Positions 39,501-54,500 of a stretch of 64,000 bases of DNA are shown one piece after another. The number at the start of each line of letters is the position of its first letter. The first letter of the stretch is position 1. Under the pieces are notes generated by a model. That model saw only the letters and a program-made list of their open reading frames with translations, made no database searches and had not been told where the DNA came from. A program made the translations under genes and the position numbers. The DNA is from Loripinus fragilis (lineage: Eukaryota; Mollusca; Bivalvia; Lucinida; Lucinidae), in contig OZ026528.1 of assembly GCA_964019695.1 (NCBI GenBank), forward strand, positions 50,901,495-50,965,494. Reading direction: 5' to 3'.

Positions 39501-42500
39501 GTAGTTTACATCTTTCATCTCCAGTTTCTAAGTACTTGTTCCATAACCTTTGTTTTCTTTTAATTTTGGCTTTGGTCTTTATACTGATTGGTAGATTATG
39601 TCTTCTTTTAGTCTTATTCCCATTGCTTACTGTCACTTTTGGAATGTACATTTCACTTCCTGTCTGAAGTTTATCACAGAATAGTAGCCACTGTGTATCT
39701 ATGTCTTCATATCCCAATTTATATTCAAAAAGTCTTTCATACTATTATAATCACCTTTATCGTATTTATATCGTGTCTTTGGAGCGTTATTAGCAGAAAT
39801 GTATGCGTTAAATTGGAATATTATCACTGAATGGTCACTTTTCCCTAGTGGTGAGTCCAAGTTTATATCACTAATCATGCCTTCTTCATTTGTAAAAATC
39901 AAGTCTATACAAGATGGTATGTTGCTTCCCCTGCCCCTAGTGGGCTCTTGGATATGCTGATATAGGTAGCAGTCACGTACAGTTTCTATGAATTCATATT
40001 GTGAATCACCTTGATTTGATTCTGTAGTCCAATTTATCCAATCAATTCCAGGATAATTGAAATCTCCTAAAGTAAGGATATGTGAATATTATTTATTGTA
40101 TATATCTTTGAACAAATAATTTAGTTTTATGCACTCCTCATTTGAAGAACTAGGGCTTCTATAAATCGAGGTCACTAAAAGTTTATCTTTTGCATTCAAC
40201 ACAATCTCTACTGCCAAATATTCACAAAAGTTATTATTTATACTCACAGGTGAATACTGAACTCCACTCAAAATGTATATTAACATACCCCTTCCAGGGT
40301 CATCTTTTCCAATATTTAAGGGAAGTAAGTCATAGCCTTCTAAGTTATATTCGGCCAAATTTCTCTCATATCTGAAGTTTTTAGGTTTCACTTCGCATAA
40401 AGCTATTATACTGGGCTTGCTGTCCATTAAATCAATTCTAACTCTTAATTCCTGAAGTTTTTCAGAGGTTAACGTATCTACATTTGATGACATAACTTTA
40501 AAACTATCAACATTATGTACATTTCCTTTATTCTGGTCATTGTCTTTCTGTTTTATAGGGCTACCCCTTGGGGCTCTACCCCTGAATTTTCCTTTCTCTT
40601 TCTTTTTATTATGTGCCTTTCCCATGGGAGGCCCTTGACCAAATACAGAAAACACTCACCTTCTGTCTGCTTTTCTTGTAATTGTCTTGCTTTCTTTTTT
40701 AATTCTAAGTCTTTTGCTCTTTCCTCTCTAGTCATGTCATGTTTCAATCCTATTTTTTTTAAAATAGTCACTGTCAGATTCTCTCAGTTTATATGCACTT
40801 TTCATTATTTTCACTTTGGTTGATTCCGTAAATGTTACTATCAGAATTCTTGGTACCACCATTTCCTCTCCATGCACTTTGCGCGTTTGATTTTTTTGCC
40901 AACCCGTTTTATGTTTAACATATTATCATCATATACGCGAACACCCATTTCATCACAAATTTCTGTAACTGCATCTTTGTCTTGTTGAAGTGTCTCAGAT
41001 TTCAAATTGCCAGTGGGCTCACGTACATTATAAAATGCAATATTGTCTTTCCGTGCAAGTCTTGCTTGCATCTCACTAGTTGCTTTTTGAACAATTGAGT
41101 CAGTCGACACTTTCTCATTTACCCAAGGGGTTGATGGGGTTGCACTATTGTTTTCATTGTTAATATCAATAGGATTGGTTTCATTGTCTTTCTTTGACGA
41201 GTTCTTTACCTCTTTTACCAGATCATCTTTCATATTATCTATATCAGACCTCATATTTAACACCTCACCTTCTATTTTACTCATCCTCTCCTCAACCTGA
41301 AGTTGGAATTCAGAGATAAAATCTTTACATCTGTCCTCAATAGTCTTAGTCTGTCGCAAACTTTCTAGAGATTTTACAACACAATTGCTACAAAACCAGG
41401 GTATGTCTGGCCTGCCACTTATGCCACGGTACACAGTTTTATTGATACCCAGACACTGAATACAATAACCAGGTAAGTGTCCTTTATAACCAGGTAAGTG
41501 TCCTTGATAACCAGGTAAGTGTCCTTGATAACCAGGTAAGTGTCCTTGATAAACTCAATAATACAGACTTTGTTTGGGCAAAGAATGGATACTCTCTCTC
41601 TGTCCCTCTCTCTTTCTCAATATGCGCACAACAGTTATACCGTCAAACTGATAATTTCTGTGATTTAGGAGAATATTCTATTCCTTTTGTCAGATGACTT
41701 TACATCTATGACTGACGGTCATAAAAGTTAATGTATTAAAAATTCATAATACACTTGTGTATTTAATATTCGACAATATTATGAAATGATGACAATAACA
41801 ATGTCGTATACATGATATGTATGGTAATATGTTGACATTTTTACAAAAAAGCATAATTTCAAATTAACTTTTACGTCCTATGGATATAAATGTGTTACTG
41901 TAGAATTGCATTTATTAAATTCATTCTGAAAAAAAGCAATGTAAAATGCTCAGCATAGGCTTATAGTATATTATCTTATTTCCTGAACTCATTGTACTCA
42001 ACAATACATGGGGACTCGTGTATGATCGTCTATATTTTCAATGTGAAAAGCAAGGAATCTGACAAGGTTTTGCCTAAATTATAGCCATCTTGTATCATGC
42101 AGTGACTTCGACACATAACAAGTATCATGCTCAAATTGAAGATTAAACAGTGGGTGATTATTTTATCACACGTTTATTTTATTCTTGCTTGTTAGCTTGA
42201 CTGCATACTTCAGGCTTCAAATTTTGTACTTACTTACTTGCTAAATGCTTTTATTCCCCAAAAGTAAGAGGAAAGGTTCAACACTTGCAAATTGCAGGCA
42301 ATGAATACAAGTCACTCTCACAGAAACAGAATCATGCAACATATTAGTGTAGATTTTGATATGTTGGCATAGAGTATCCGGATTTTAAGTATATGGGCTC
42401 TTTTTTGAACCTATGTCAACCACATTTTAAGTCTAGCTTGTCCCAAAATCATGTTACAGTCAGTCCCAAATATATCACTATAATTTGACAAAGAATGGTG

Positions 42501-45500
42501 GGTTGGTTTAGGCTTGTTGGAAATTGTGTACTGGAAAATGTGAAATATGTATGGTGATGACAGGTGGTAGACCAGGCTTCGAGGTTATAAAACTTTAAGC
42601 ATGCTCAACTCAACTGAGCATGAAATTTACGTGCAAAAGGATTAGTTGAGACTCGGAAGGAATGTTGTTTTAAAATATTTTTCTGTTTCCTATATGTATA
42701 ATACAAAAAATGACCATTTTAGCCCCAAAATAAAGACGTACATTTATGGAAATAGGAACTCAAATGCAAAATCATAAAATAGAGACCAATAGCGAGCTTG
42801 TATATGAAGATGGAAGCATTTGATCCACTTTATTTTTTTATCAAAATAATAGGCAGCGATACACTGTGATTCCCATTACCACCGTCAGAGGTCCTTATGA
42901 TTTAGAGTTGGTTGATATGGCTACATCATGTACTTGTGGGGAGTAACAATATCAAGCATATATGGTCCAGTTAATGAGATTGTGGTACTTCTCTTAATGC
43001 ATACAGTCAGTGCCCAAATTTTTAGTGGGCATAGAAGTGTTACTTATGGTCTGAACCTTCATCTACATCCTGACATTATTGAGATTTGAGCGCTCAGGTG
43101 AGTCTACGAAATGCAAAGACTCAAAAGAGCCTTAACTTCTCGCAGAAGCTGTTTTGAGTCTTTGCATTTCGTAGACTCACCTGAGCGCTCAAATCTCAAC
43201 AATGTACCAAAATCGCATGTTTCAATTAGAAACATGCTGAATATGCTTTATTGACCTTTTGTCATTGTCAGTGGAACGGTCTCTGGTAATTATTTTAGCC
43301 AGCATATTAATGAGATTTTGGTACTTATCACATTGTTTATGTAAATGTGGTGATTTGGCAGAACTTTTGCTACTTGCATTCACATGTATGGATGTACATG
43401 AAGACTCAGACAAAAATATATACCCATAGCCCTGCTTGATGAGTTTGCATGGGAGTTTAAAGGAGTATTTCACGCATATGCAATAAATACCAAAGTCTCG
43501 TGAGCCTCATCGTGGCAAAACCTGTTTTCAGAGTTTCCTACAAACAGAGACTCAAACCAGTCTCCTAAGCTACAGAGACCAGCTAGAAGATTGGAATTTC
43601 GCTCATAAAAAGTCTATATATGAAAGTTTCCCAAAAAGGAAATACAAAGGTGCTGATCAAACTGCCCGGATGTGCAGGCTGGTCTGCACCTTTGTAATAG
43701 ACAAATTTCTCGCATCAATAAGGTCCCTTCGATTTCAGGTGATTCCTAGGGTGAAGAAGGGCAGGACTAACTTCAGTGTCACAGATGCTGCAGCTTTGTT
43801 GTTCAGGTTACAAGCAGAAGGTAATGGTGACTTACATAGGTTTAGATAAACACATGTTTTAGCGTACAATTGTAAATATGTTCTTACCCACCAGGTTCTA
43901 AATATGTTTTGGGTGCTAAAAAGAACCCTCTCAGTGAGATAGTTCTTTTGAATATCCACAACCATATGTTTTTGGTTGAGAAATAAGACAAATGTTTTTG
44001 GTACACACTCTTAACTAAATGCCAGTGACTCTCAGCAATGACAGATAATCCTCATGTCAGATAATCCTATGGCAAATAATCCTCATGGCAGATAACCCTC
44101 ATGGCAGATACTTAACAGTAAGGAGTAGCATTAACACCACAAAGACGAAAAGGAACAGAGTAGCTGTCTTATTTAAGTTTTTTATTTTTGGAAATCGTTT
44201 ATTTATGTTTCATAAGTGAGTATGACTAGGCGCTGCTACAATCACAGACAAATACATGGCACTGTGAGGAAGATGCACAAGACAATGGTAGTCACTTGAC
44301 AGCAGTAAGAGTAATGTAACTAGTTCTCTTTTCCTCAGCAAGATGATTGCAAAACTTAAAGAAGACACTAAGTACTTTAATACACCTACAGACAATGTGA
44401 CCAACACTAATGAATCAACAACAATAGATCCACCACGTTAAATCTGTTCAAATTTGCCATATAAGGTATTATACTTGGTGGGTTATCAGTTTAAAATAAA
44501 GTAATCAATTTTTCTTAAAAAATGTTGAAAATGTCCAGAAAATTTCAATAAAATATCTTCAATAATAATTTAACTAAATATTTTATGTCTACACTTTGCA
44601 TTGTAAGTCTTACCGTCACTTATATCAAACTGGCATTGGTTATATAATAACCACTGTTATAAAGACGCTATTGAATATAGAACTTCCTTAATGTCCCTTA
44701 CCTTGCTGAATCAGAATAAATGCTGTTTTTTACTTTGTAAAACATTCTTTGAACTGGAAAGAGAGTTTGTTTGGGAAAAGTGATCCTCAAAGATCACAGA
44801 TCAAATTTTGTTACTGCAAGAACACAGACAACGATCACACATAAAAGCAAGAACAAAATCAATTAGCATCTTGCGAATTTGTATACACATGTATTAATTG
44901 GATAAAGATAGTAAGGCATGAAGTTCATAGAATAACTAGCATTTTAAGGATTAACGAGTAATTTTGCTTCAAGTCTTGTGAAACTATAAGGAGACTGCCT
45001 TGTTTAACCCTTTGTATTCAGGGAAACCCCTAAACAAGTACAAAATGTTGCATTTCATCAGGGTCTACACATTTATAAGTAAACAAGATTTTCAGACATA
45101 AAAATACAATATTTTTTAAAAATTATAACATGCCCCCCCCCCCCCCCCCTAGATATGTACAAGGTACTATACCAAGTTTATTGTATTTAACCAGAAGGAA
45201 AAATCCATTAATATACAAAGGGTTAGTTGAGCATACACATGAGAGCTTTGTACTTATCACATAGGTGTACAGGGAAAGCTTAGAGTAGTCTGCGCTTTTG
45301 CAGAGTGTTGTCAAAGCCTTCCTTAAGTGGTATGAGGATGAATAGGCAGAACAAACTTCTGAACATCATAATAGTCTGTCAATTTGATTAGATTGTTTCT
45401 CTATGATGATACAATGCAATAGTTAGTAGGCCTCCATGCGAGCTTAAATTTTTTTGTACTTCAACAACAGAAAACTTAAGGGCAAAGATTTGGTACCAGT

Positions 45501-48500
45501 ATTTGCATTTAAGCTCCCCAGTGGCTTAGGCTGGTGTCTGTTCTAATACGATGGTTTTGTTGTTGTTGATTGTTGCTCCCATTGTTGGATTCTGTAGATT
45601 TTCTTTGTTTTGTTATACGTTACTTTGTGTCTATTCTAGTTTTGCAATCATCTTGATAGGAAAGACAGAGCTGGTTGCTTTGCTTTGTTTGTCTTCCTTG
45701 TGTCTCGTGATAGTTGCCTGACTCTTCCTCAGGGTGCCACGGGTTTGTCTGCAGTTTGTGAATGTGATCTTTCCTTATCATACTCACTATTTCTAAAGTT
45801 CTGTTGATAATGTGCTGATGCTAGCCTTGCTTGGTCACAAACTATGAACTAAAGTTTACCCAGGACATGACCTTTATTGTGTAAAGATAACTTATGTTAC
45901 TGTCTGTTCAAAGATTGATAGAAAATCGTTATAAACAAAAACAAATGATCTAATCCAGGTACTGGGTGCTTTATAAAGCTTTATACCACCCTAACCATCT
46001 TTAGCACGAAATATCTCGTGATGTGCAAGGTCTACACTGATGGTATAAAATAGTTATACCATGGGTTGTCCACCTGTACGTAAGATAATCCACTCGCTTA
46101 AGCTTGTGGATTATCTCCACGTACAGGCGGACAACCCATGGTATAACTACTACATATATCATATACAGCATCTACATCAGTAATATATTCATTGTTATTT
46201 GCATGTTTCTATAGAAAAAATAATGAGCCAGTTCATGAGATTTCCAACAATGTGGTATGTGCGACTAGCAAAGACTCAGATCAGCCTGCGCTTACGCCCA
46301 GTCTGATCAGAGCCTTTGCTAGGCGTTTGAGTACTCTATGATTGTTCAGCTACTGACTGAACATCATTTGGAGTTTCTAAGCTTAAAAGCAGGCTGTAGG
46401 GGCTCGCCCGAGTCTACACTTGTCAAAATGTCAAATTGTTGGAAATCTCATGCAGCGGCTCAAATAGTATAGTACAATTATCATGCATCTTTGAACCAAC
46501 AGTAGATTCTTTGTATGTACAGGTGTTGATATTGGTAGCCAGTGGGATGAGGTATTTGACGTAGCTCAGAGCCACATAGATGATCACATCTGGTCGTTTA
46601 CAGACCTCAATGTCTTTATTACGTGCCTTGGTGCTCAGAAGAAAGATCTAGCGAAACAGATGTTGGAATCTTGTAGAGAATATAGCAGGTATTGATTTAG
46701 TTTTTGATTAAACATATTTTATTGTTTATAAACAATGGGATTGGATTAAAGTGGGCCTTGTCCCAACAAAACCTGTCTTTGTGGGGGGGGGGTTGCAAAC
46801 AACAAAGGCCAAGACCAGCCTGCCCTTCTGTGCAGACTGATCAGCACTTTTGTTATTCGCTTACTGGAAAGTATCATATCTAAACTTGCTTCAATCGAAA
46901 TTTCAATATTCTAGCTAGTTTTTGTAGCTGTGGAGACTGGTTTGAGTCTCACTTAGTCTGATACCCCGAAGACATGTTTGGTCACGATGAGGCCCAAGTT
47001 ATAACAACATAAGTAAAAACTCTTGTTTTTTTACATTACTCAAATTCATAGCTGTGTAAATAAATTTTGACCTTGGGTGGATCAATGGTTGGGAAAATCA
47101 ATGGTTAACCAGGCCGTGTAGCGCAGTCTGTAACATGCCTGACTGCAGATTCTTGCCTTACTGCAGATCCAGGAGTCGCAAGTTTGATCCCGGCTCGGTG
47201 CCATACTTTCATGGAGATTGATTATGAAATAATTTCAACGGCTATTCTCTTCCCTTCCTCTGAATCAAGAAGGATTGTTGTCAGTCAAAAGCAAAAACTA
47301 TGTGCACAAATTCATCATTATCTGCTCAGCCAAGCTTGCCCAGGAAAAAGGTGTGGTTATGTGAACTGACCGTCCCAACATGACCATAGCTGTTGACTGG
47401 GAGGTTACATTGTAAGCATCAAACCAACCAAGGATCATTGGTGTTGTAGATTGAGAAATGAAAAAATGGATATAATAGCTTTATTTTACCAGTTGTCAGT
47501 TCATCATAGATAGGAAAAACAAGACGTATTTGGTGTAGAAATAACCATTACAATGTGAGTAACTTTTCATAGGCTACTTAGCAGACTCATTCGATCTTTG
47601 ATCCAGATTAATTTCAAATTGACATATTTAAATACATAGCACTACTCCATTTGACCTTAAATATTTTTGATTATTTGGATGATTTTTATACAGGAAATTT
47701 CAAATGGATTCGTCTGAAATTTCCTGTATCAATATCATCCCAAAATCAAATATCCGTTTGAGTGGATCAGCTTGTACCATTAAAACACTTGCACAAAATA
47801 CTATTACAATAGAGCCAATGTTCTCTAAAATGCCCATCTTAAACCTGGCTCATGAGTAGATGATGCATATTACAGTCTCAGACTCAAAATAAAGTGCAAT
47901 GATTGGCTGCTTGCGGACACGTGTCCACAAGCAGCCCATCATTGCGCTTTTTTTGTGAGTCTGAGAATGAACTCAAGGTTTATAACCCCGCGGCCTGGCT
48001 GCTTAGGAGATGATGCCTATTTTTGTATTTTATTGAACTGTTTAAAATGAAAAACTTAACTTTGCGCAATGCAAATTCAAACTAATTATACAGAAATGTT
48101 CCTCATAGTGCCATTTACTAAAATTGCACAAATGACTGTGTTCCAACAAACGAAATGGTCAAATTATAAAAAATAACTTCCAACAACTGGCCCAATTTCA
48201 AAATAATGTCACAGAAATGTTCTTAATATTACACTCTATATAAAGTGCACAAACCGTTCCACTCTGCTGAACAAATGACTACCAGATCTAAAATAGAAAT
48301 GAGCCACGACATGTGATTTCCAACAATGTGGAATTTTGACAAGTGTAGACTCAGACGAGCCTTTGCAGACTCTCTTTAAGCTTAGAAACTCCAAATGATG
48401 TTGGATCAATAGCGGAATTGTCATAGAATATTCAAGTGACTAGCAATGGCTCTGATCAGACTGTGCGTATGCGCAGGCTGGTCTGAGCCGTTGTTGGTCA

Positions 48501-51500
48501 CAGATACCACATTGCTGAAAACCTCATGTCACGGCTCATATATCTTTAAATGACCACTGGTCCAAATTCATAATACTCTCACACAAATGTTCCACATAAT
48601 TCCCTCCTTCAAAAGTTTGATGCCAAACTGGAATAGTTTGTTTTTAAACATTATCTGCTCATGAGCCAAGTCTCAGTCGAGCGATCCAGGACCCTAGTGC
48701 CCTATTGTAATATATTGACACCCTTTAAAAATGCAACCCTTGGATATATAGCAGCTTTAAATTATGTCTCGAAAAAGAAGGGAAAACTATCATTTGGATT
48801 GCATGTTAAACAATGTTCATTTGTAAGTAACACATGAAAAACTTGTCCAATTAAAATGAATTTGAAGCATTAAAATGTAAAGTTTTTGAGATAGGGGTCA
48901 GCTGTTTCATGTGACAAAATGTTATAAGTGAACAAGTCCCTTTTTTTTAAATAAAGAAACACGAAAAGAATCAAAGTCGTGTCATGGACTTTGTTAGTGA
49001 TTGAGGAGGCACTCTGTTATTGATTGGGAGGTCTGCTTTACCCTTTGAATGCTTATTTGACATAATATATGTTTGTACCTTTTCATTCGATGACTTGAGA
49101 TCTCCATTACTTAAGAAATGTTTTCAGTGACCAAATACATACTAAGCAATAACTTCGTGAGTCTAGTAGTACAATTAAAACTAATGTCACTGTGTTGACT
49201 GAAGCAGCCAACTCAGGATGCAATCATCGAGACAGAAGTTAACCCATATAGTGCAACCTACAATTTGCAGCAGGCGTCAATTTTAAAATTTCGCTGTTTT
49301 TTTTCAAAAATAACAAATAAGGCATGATATTTTATGAGAATTCTCATGAAATATCATCCCTTATTTTTTCTAAAATTAGGAAAGATGTCGCAACATTTGT
49401 CGCCTGCTCCAGCCGTGATTGGCCTTTTAAGGGTTTACATTCTATTGTCTTCTGAAAGATATAAAGGGAAGTTAGTGTTGCGTTTTTAAAGTATGTCAGT
49501 ATAGTATTTTGTGCAAGTGTTTTAATGGTATTTGCTGGTATTTGTTACCTCATTTGCTTGTGTATGTTGACACCTAAACACTTACATACATGATGCAGAA
49601 TAAGTGTGATTCTTCCATGTTTCATTCTATTATATTTGATATGGATTTTTTTTACCTAGAACCTGGTAAGTAAAAAGGAGCAAACATTATTGAGTCGTGA
49701 CATGTGATTTCCAACAATGTGGTATTTTGACAAGTGTAGACTCAGACGACGCTTTTCAGCCCCCTATTAAGCTTAGAAACTCCAAATAATGTTCAGTCAG
49801 TAGCTTAACTGTCATATAATATTCAAGCAACTAGCAAAGGCTCTAATTAGACTGCGCATATGCGCAAGTGTAGACTCAGACGAGCCTGTGCAGCCTCCTT
49901 TTAAGCTTAGGAACTCCAAATAATGTTCAGTCAGTAGCTTAACTGTCATAGAATATTCAAGCAACTAGCAAAGGCTCTGATCAGACTGCGCATATGCGCA
50001 AGTGTAGACTCAGACGAGCCTGTGCAGCCTCCTTTTAAGCTTAGGAACTCCAAATAATGTTCAGTCAGTAGCTTAACTGTCATAGAATATTCAAGCAACT
50101 AGCAAAGGCTCTGATCAGACTGCGCATATGCGCAGACTGGTCTGAGCCTTTGCTGGTCGCACATACGAATTGTTGGAAATCTCATGCTACGGATCATATG
50201 TGATTGTTATTCTCATATTTCATGATACTTAATTTGGACCAAAATTGCACGACAGTGGGTCAGGCCTCAGGCCTCAGACTCAATGACGGCCCTGACGTAA
50301 AGATTTAATCTGTTGGTTGGTGCCAGATGCTTGTCTTTGACTGGGATCACCATAGCTCAACTTGAGGTTTTCTTAAGATCTGACTATCTGTGAGTCGTGA
50401 GCCCTTTTCTTTGATTCATCATAGTGTGTTAATTTTATCAGATTGTCTGTGATGGTGCATTGTCATAGTTACGAAGCTTCCATGTGAGCTTAACATTTTT
50501 GATTTTTTAAACAACAGAACCTAGGGCGAAGATTTGGCGCCAGTAAAATGCATTTTAGCTCTCAAGTCGCTTAGGCTGATGTCTGTTTTAAAGCAGAGGT
50601 TCTGTTGTTGTTGATATATTGTTTTATGTACCTCCCATTGTTTGAGGGGGTTCTGTGTTGGTCTTTGTTTTGGTATTCGTTACTTTTTTGTCCTTTCTAG
50701 TTTTACAACCATCTTGACGAGGAGAGAGAGAGTTGGTTGCTTTGTTTTTATTGTTTTGCTACTGTAAAAGTTTTTGGCTCTTCTTCATGGTGCCGTTGGT
50801 TGGTCTACAGTGTGTGATTTTGGTATTTCCTGATCATACTCGCTTACTTTTTTATACATTAAGCTGCAGAGGCTTTCAGATGACTGATTTCTTTTCATTG
50901 CATAACACAGACGCAACAACAAAATTGCTATACATGTAGCATCAAACTAGTAAACGATGGACCATTAAAATGATTTTCAAATTGAAACATATTTACAAGT
51001 AGCATATGAACTACATGATCAGATCAAGGATATTGTCTAGTTTAACAATATCTTCAAGCAACTATGAACATACATTTTAATGCAAGAATGGAGGGATCAT
51101 ACACGTTTTTGATATATTAATTTTATACTGTGTGTGTACGAAGCCCGCCAGACTGAGTGTTTAAACATCTTCCATGGTCCCAGCAAGGGTTTTTGCAAGA
51201 AACAAACATGTGTGATAGTTGTTCATGCATTTTCATGATTCCGCCAACCATAATTTAAACTGAAATTCTGTTAAAATATTTATCAATCCATTTACTTATA
51301 TTGGATCTCAATAAAAATAGGTCATCTTTAGTGTCAATTTCGGAACATCTTAAATTGACCACACTGTCATTGCTGCACACAATGCCTTCACGAAAAACTA
51401 ACATTGGCAATTTGTTCGTCTCAGGCGATAGGGTGTTCATGTGCAACGTCATGTAAATAAATCAGGGCTCTATTTAAACGGGCCTCAACGCGAGAAAACC

Positions 51501-54500
51501 TGTCTTTGGGAGTTGGCGAAGAACAAAGGCGCAGACCAGCCTAGGCATCGGCGAAGTCTAATCAGCGCCTTTGTTATTCACTTTTTGGAAAGTATCATAT
51601 CTGGACTTGCTATTAGCGAAATTTCAATTTTTTAACTAGTCTCTGTAGCTGAGCAGGCTGGTTTGAATCTCAATATGTCGGAAACCCCAAAGACAGGTTT
51701 TTCTCGCATCGCTGCTCATATAATATTGTCAAGTTATAAACCCAGTTTTTACCCATTCTCGCATCGCGGCCCATATAATATTGTCAAGTAATAAACCCAG
51801 TTTTTACCCATGTTCACACAGCACATGATCCTCATGATTTGAACATGGACTTTTTGTTCATTTGACAATGGCTTCAAATATATATATGCGCATAGGTAGT
51901 TAAGCAAGAATATTTGAGCCACAACAATGTGGCATTTTGACATGTGTAGACTCTGACGAGCCTCTTCAGTCTTTTTTTAAGCTTAGAAACTCCTAATGGT
52001 GTTCAGTCAGTAGCTTAACAATCATAGAATACTCAAGCGAATAGCAAAGGCTCTGATCAGACTGTGCATATGCGCAGGCTGATCTGAGGCTCTGCTGGTT
52101 GCACATACCACATTGTTGGAAATCTCATGTGCTGGCTCAAATTTTGTAAACTGATTTAGGCCTAGTGTCTATTCTATGGGACATCCACAAACAGTGTAGA
52201 ACCAGATCAGACGCTGCAAATGCGGCATCTGATTAGGTTCTTCACTGTTTGCTTTCAGGATAAACTTTAAATGAAATTGAACATAACTACCCAACACTTC
52301 TTAAATTCAAAATGGATTCGTCCAACTAATAAGGGTTGGCGATTCAATTCAGCTTAAATGAGTTAATCACATGTTATGGAACAGGACAGGGAGAGGCGAC
52401 ATCAAAGACATATACAGAGACGTCACAGTACCGATAATGGAAGCATTTGAGGCGTTTGACGCAGCAGAGTTTGACAAAGCAGTAGATATAATGAGACCCC
52501 TTCGCTATAGTGTTCAACGAATTGGAGGCAGCCATGCTCAGGTAAAATATAGCAGATCTAAAAATTGTGCCATGTATTATTAAATTTATGTTATTAGTTC
52601 AGGGAAAACCGATAAAATGTGATGATGATGATGATGATGATGAGTTAGAGTTTAACGACGCATCAACCTTTTTGGGTCATTAGAGTCACCAAGGTAAGGC
52701 TAACATAATACTGATAAAACGATAAAATATAACTAGTTAAAATATGCACAACAATACAATAAACGTATGAATAAAATGTGATGCTAGCCAAGCATTTTAT
52801 TACTTTTTCGCAATGAGTTTAATAAATTCAATAATAGAGGAGTACAAAAGTAAGATTCTATTCGTAATATGACATTAAAAAGTTAAAGTAAGTAAGGTTG
52901 CAAAGATCAGGAAACGATACAATCAAGTACCACACCTGACCCAGGTTACCAATGGGAAAGTGACAAACTCACAGAAGACAGCAAAAACGAGAGCCAAGAG
53001 GTCAGCCCTTTCCCAGCAGGTGACCACAAAGCACATATAAACAGACGCGCACAAAAACATAGCAAACACAAGACAGAACAAAAACATAAAAGATCCACAA
53101 AAGAAGTACCGCCTTGGAATGGTCAGTTAAATATTTTACTGGAGGGCTTAAACCGGTTTAACGGCGCCAACCTCACCCTTAATTCAGATGTGGATCAAGA
53201 CACATAGATATTTGGTTTGCATGAAAGACCCCTAACTTATCAATGCATCATCTCCTAAAACATATAAATCAAGATATAACAAGGAGATAAAGCAAGGATA
53301 AGGACTCAACAGTAAATTAAACTGAATACCGGAGCAAAAGAAATCCAACAGGTAAACCCCGGTGGGCCCGACAAACAGCCAAAGCATCAGGCCCCTACCA
53401 TCTCATCAATAGATAAGTCTTTAAGTCGGAACCATCATAGAGTCTGAAGTCCGACCCACCGGCGTGCAATTAAAGAGGAAAGCAAAGTTGCCAACCGTGA
53501 TTGGGTTGACTACCAAGCATGCAGTCTGTTGCAATACATTAATGTTATAGCCGATCTTTTTATAATGGGAAATTATTTTAATGAACTGCGCTGAAAAATT
53601 ATTAGAGCCAACAATCTTCTTCAACTTATACACCAAGTCACCATAGAAATCAGGTTCCGAAAGTCCTTGGCGCAAGAGAGATTTAAGTCCAACTTGGAAT
53701 TTAGAAATCAAATCATAGTATCGTCTATAAAATTTTGAAAATGTTTTGCGAGGTTTATGATACCGATAGCCCTGTTTAAGAAGTTTCTGAGTTAACAATT
53801 TATTGCGAGTGTTGAAGTCAGTAACATAGCTAGAAATAAACATAAATCTCATTATTAGCCTGAAAATGGTAGTGTTTTGCATGTGTGATTGTTGTATAGC
53901 AGACTTTTTTACCTGTCCCTGACGGAAAATGAACCCAGGTTGCTGGATTAAGAGGCAAACCCTCTACCACGTCGCTGTAAGGGCCGGCTTCTAGCGCAAG
54001 GCAGTAGAAGTTTGTTATATTATACCTAGACACTGTGACATTCACCCCCTTTAATTGGAAATTCGTCCCCGAGTTTCTTGGTACAGGAATCACATGAAAT
54101 GATACCAAGGGAGATATTTATGCACAGAAAGGTTGGGTTATTTACAGTGGGTGCGGTTGTCGTAGAGGGAACATATTTTACCATCTCCAGCCTGGAATCA
54201 AACCCAGGTCTTTGAATTTACAGGCAATCACTCTACCACGTCCCTGTAAAAGCCGGCTTCTACCGCAAGGCAGTAGGAATGTATATATATATATTATATT
54301 TCTAGACCCAGTGGCATGGTGTTAAAGGGTGATTTCATAACATTTTCCAAAAATCTGAAAACTACCCACTCCCAGACACGACGCCATGTGATATTTGAAT
54401 TTATTAAATGAATAAGAGGAAAAGAGATAAAACGCATGGCTCACTGAGTATTTTATTGCACGTTCCCAAGGAACCAATGAATTAACTCAAATTAATAGAT

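Larger units (their letters stand above)
37544..41464 (-). mobile_element. CR1/L2-like non-LTR retrotransposon (LINE)
   Basis: Minus-strand element about 3.9 kb long. 5'-truncated ORF1 (41464-40553), then ORF2 with apurinic-type endonuclease (40500-39720), reverse transcriptase (39350-37984) and C-terminal domain (to 37555). It ends in two copies of a 10-bp tail repeat (cttacaaat on the + strand, 37544-37563), typical of CR1-group LINEs. It sits inside the 21-bp splice-donor array of TTC38. ORF2 carries three stops and at least one frameshift, so this copy is dead but young. Confidence 0.9.
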
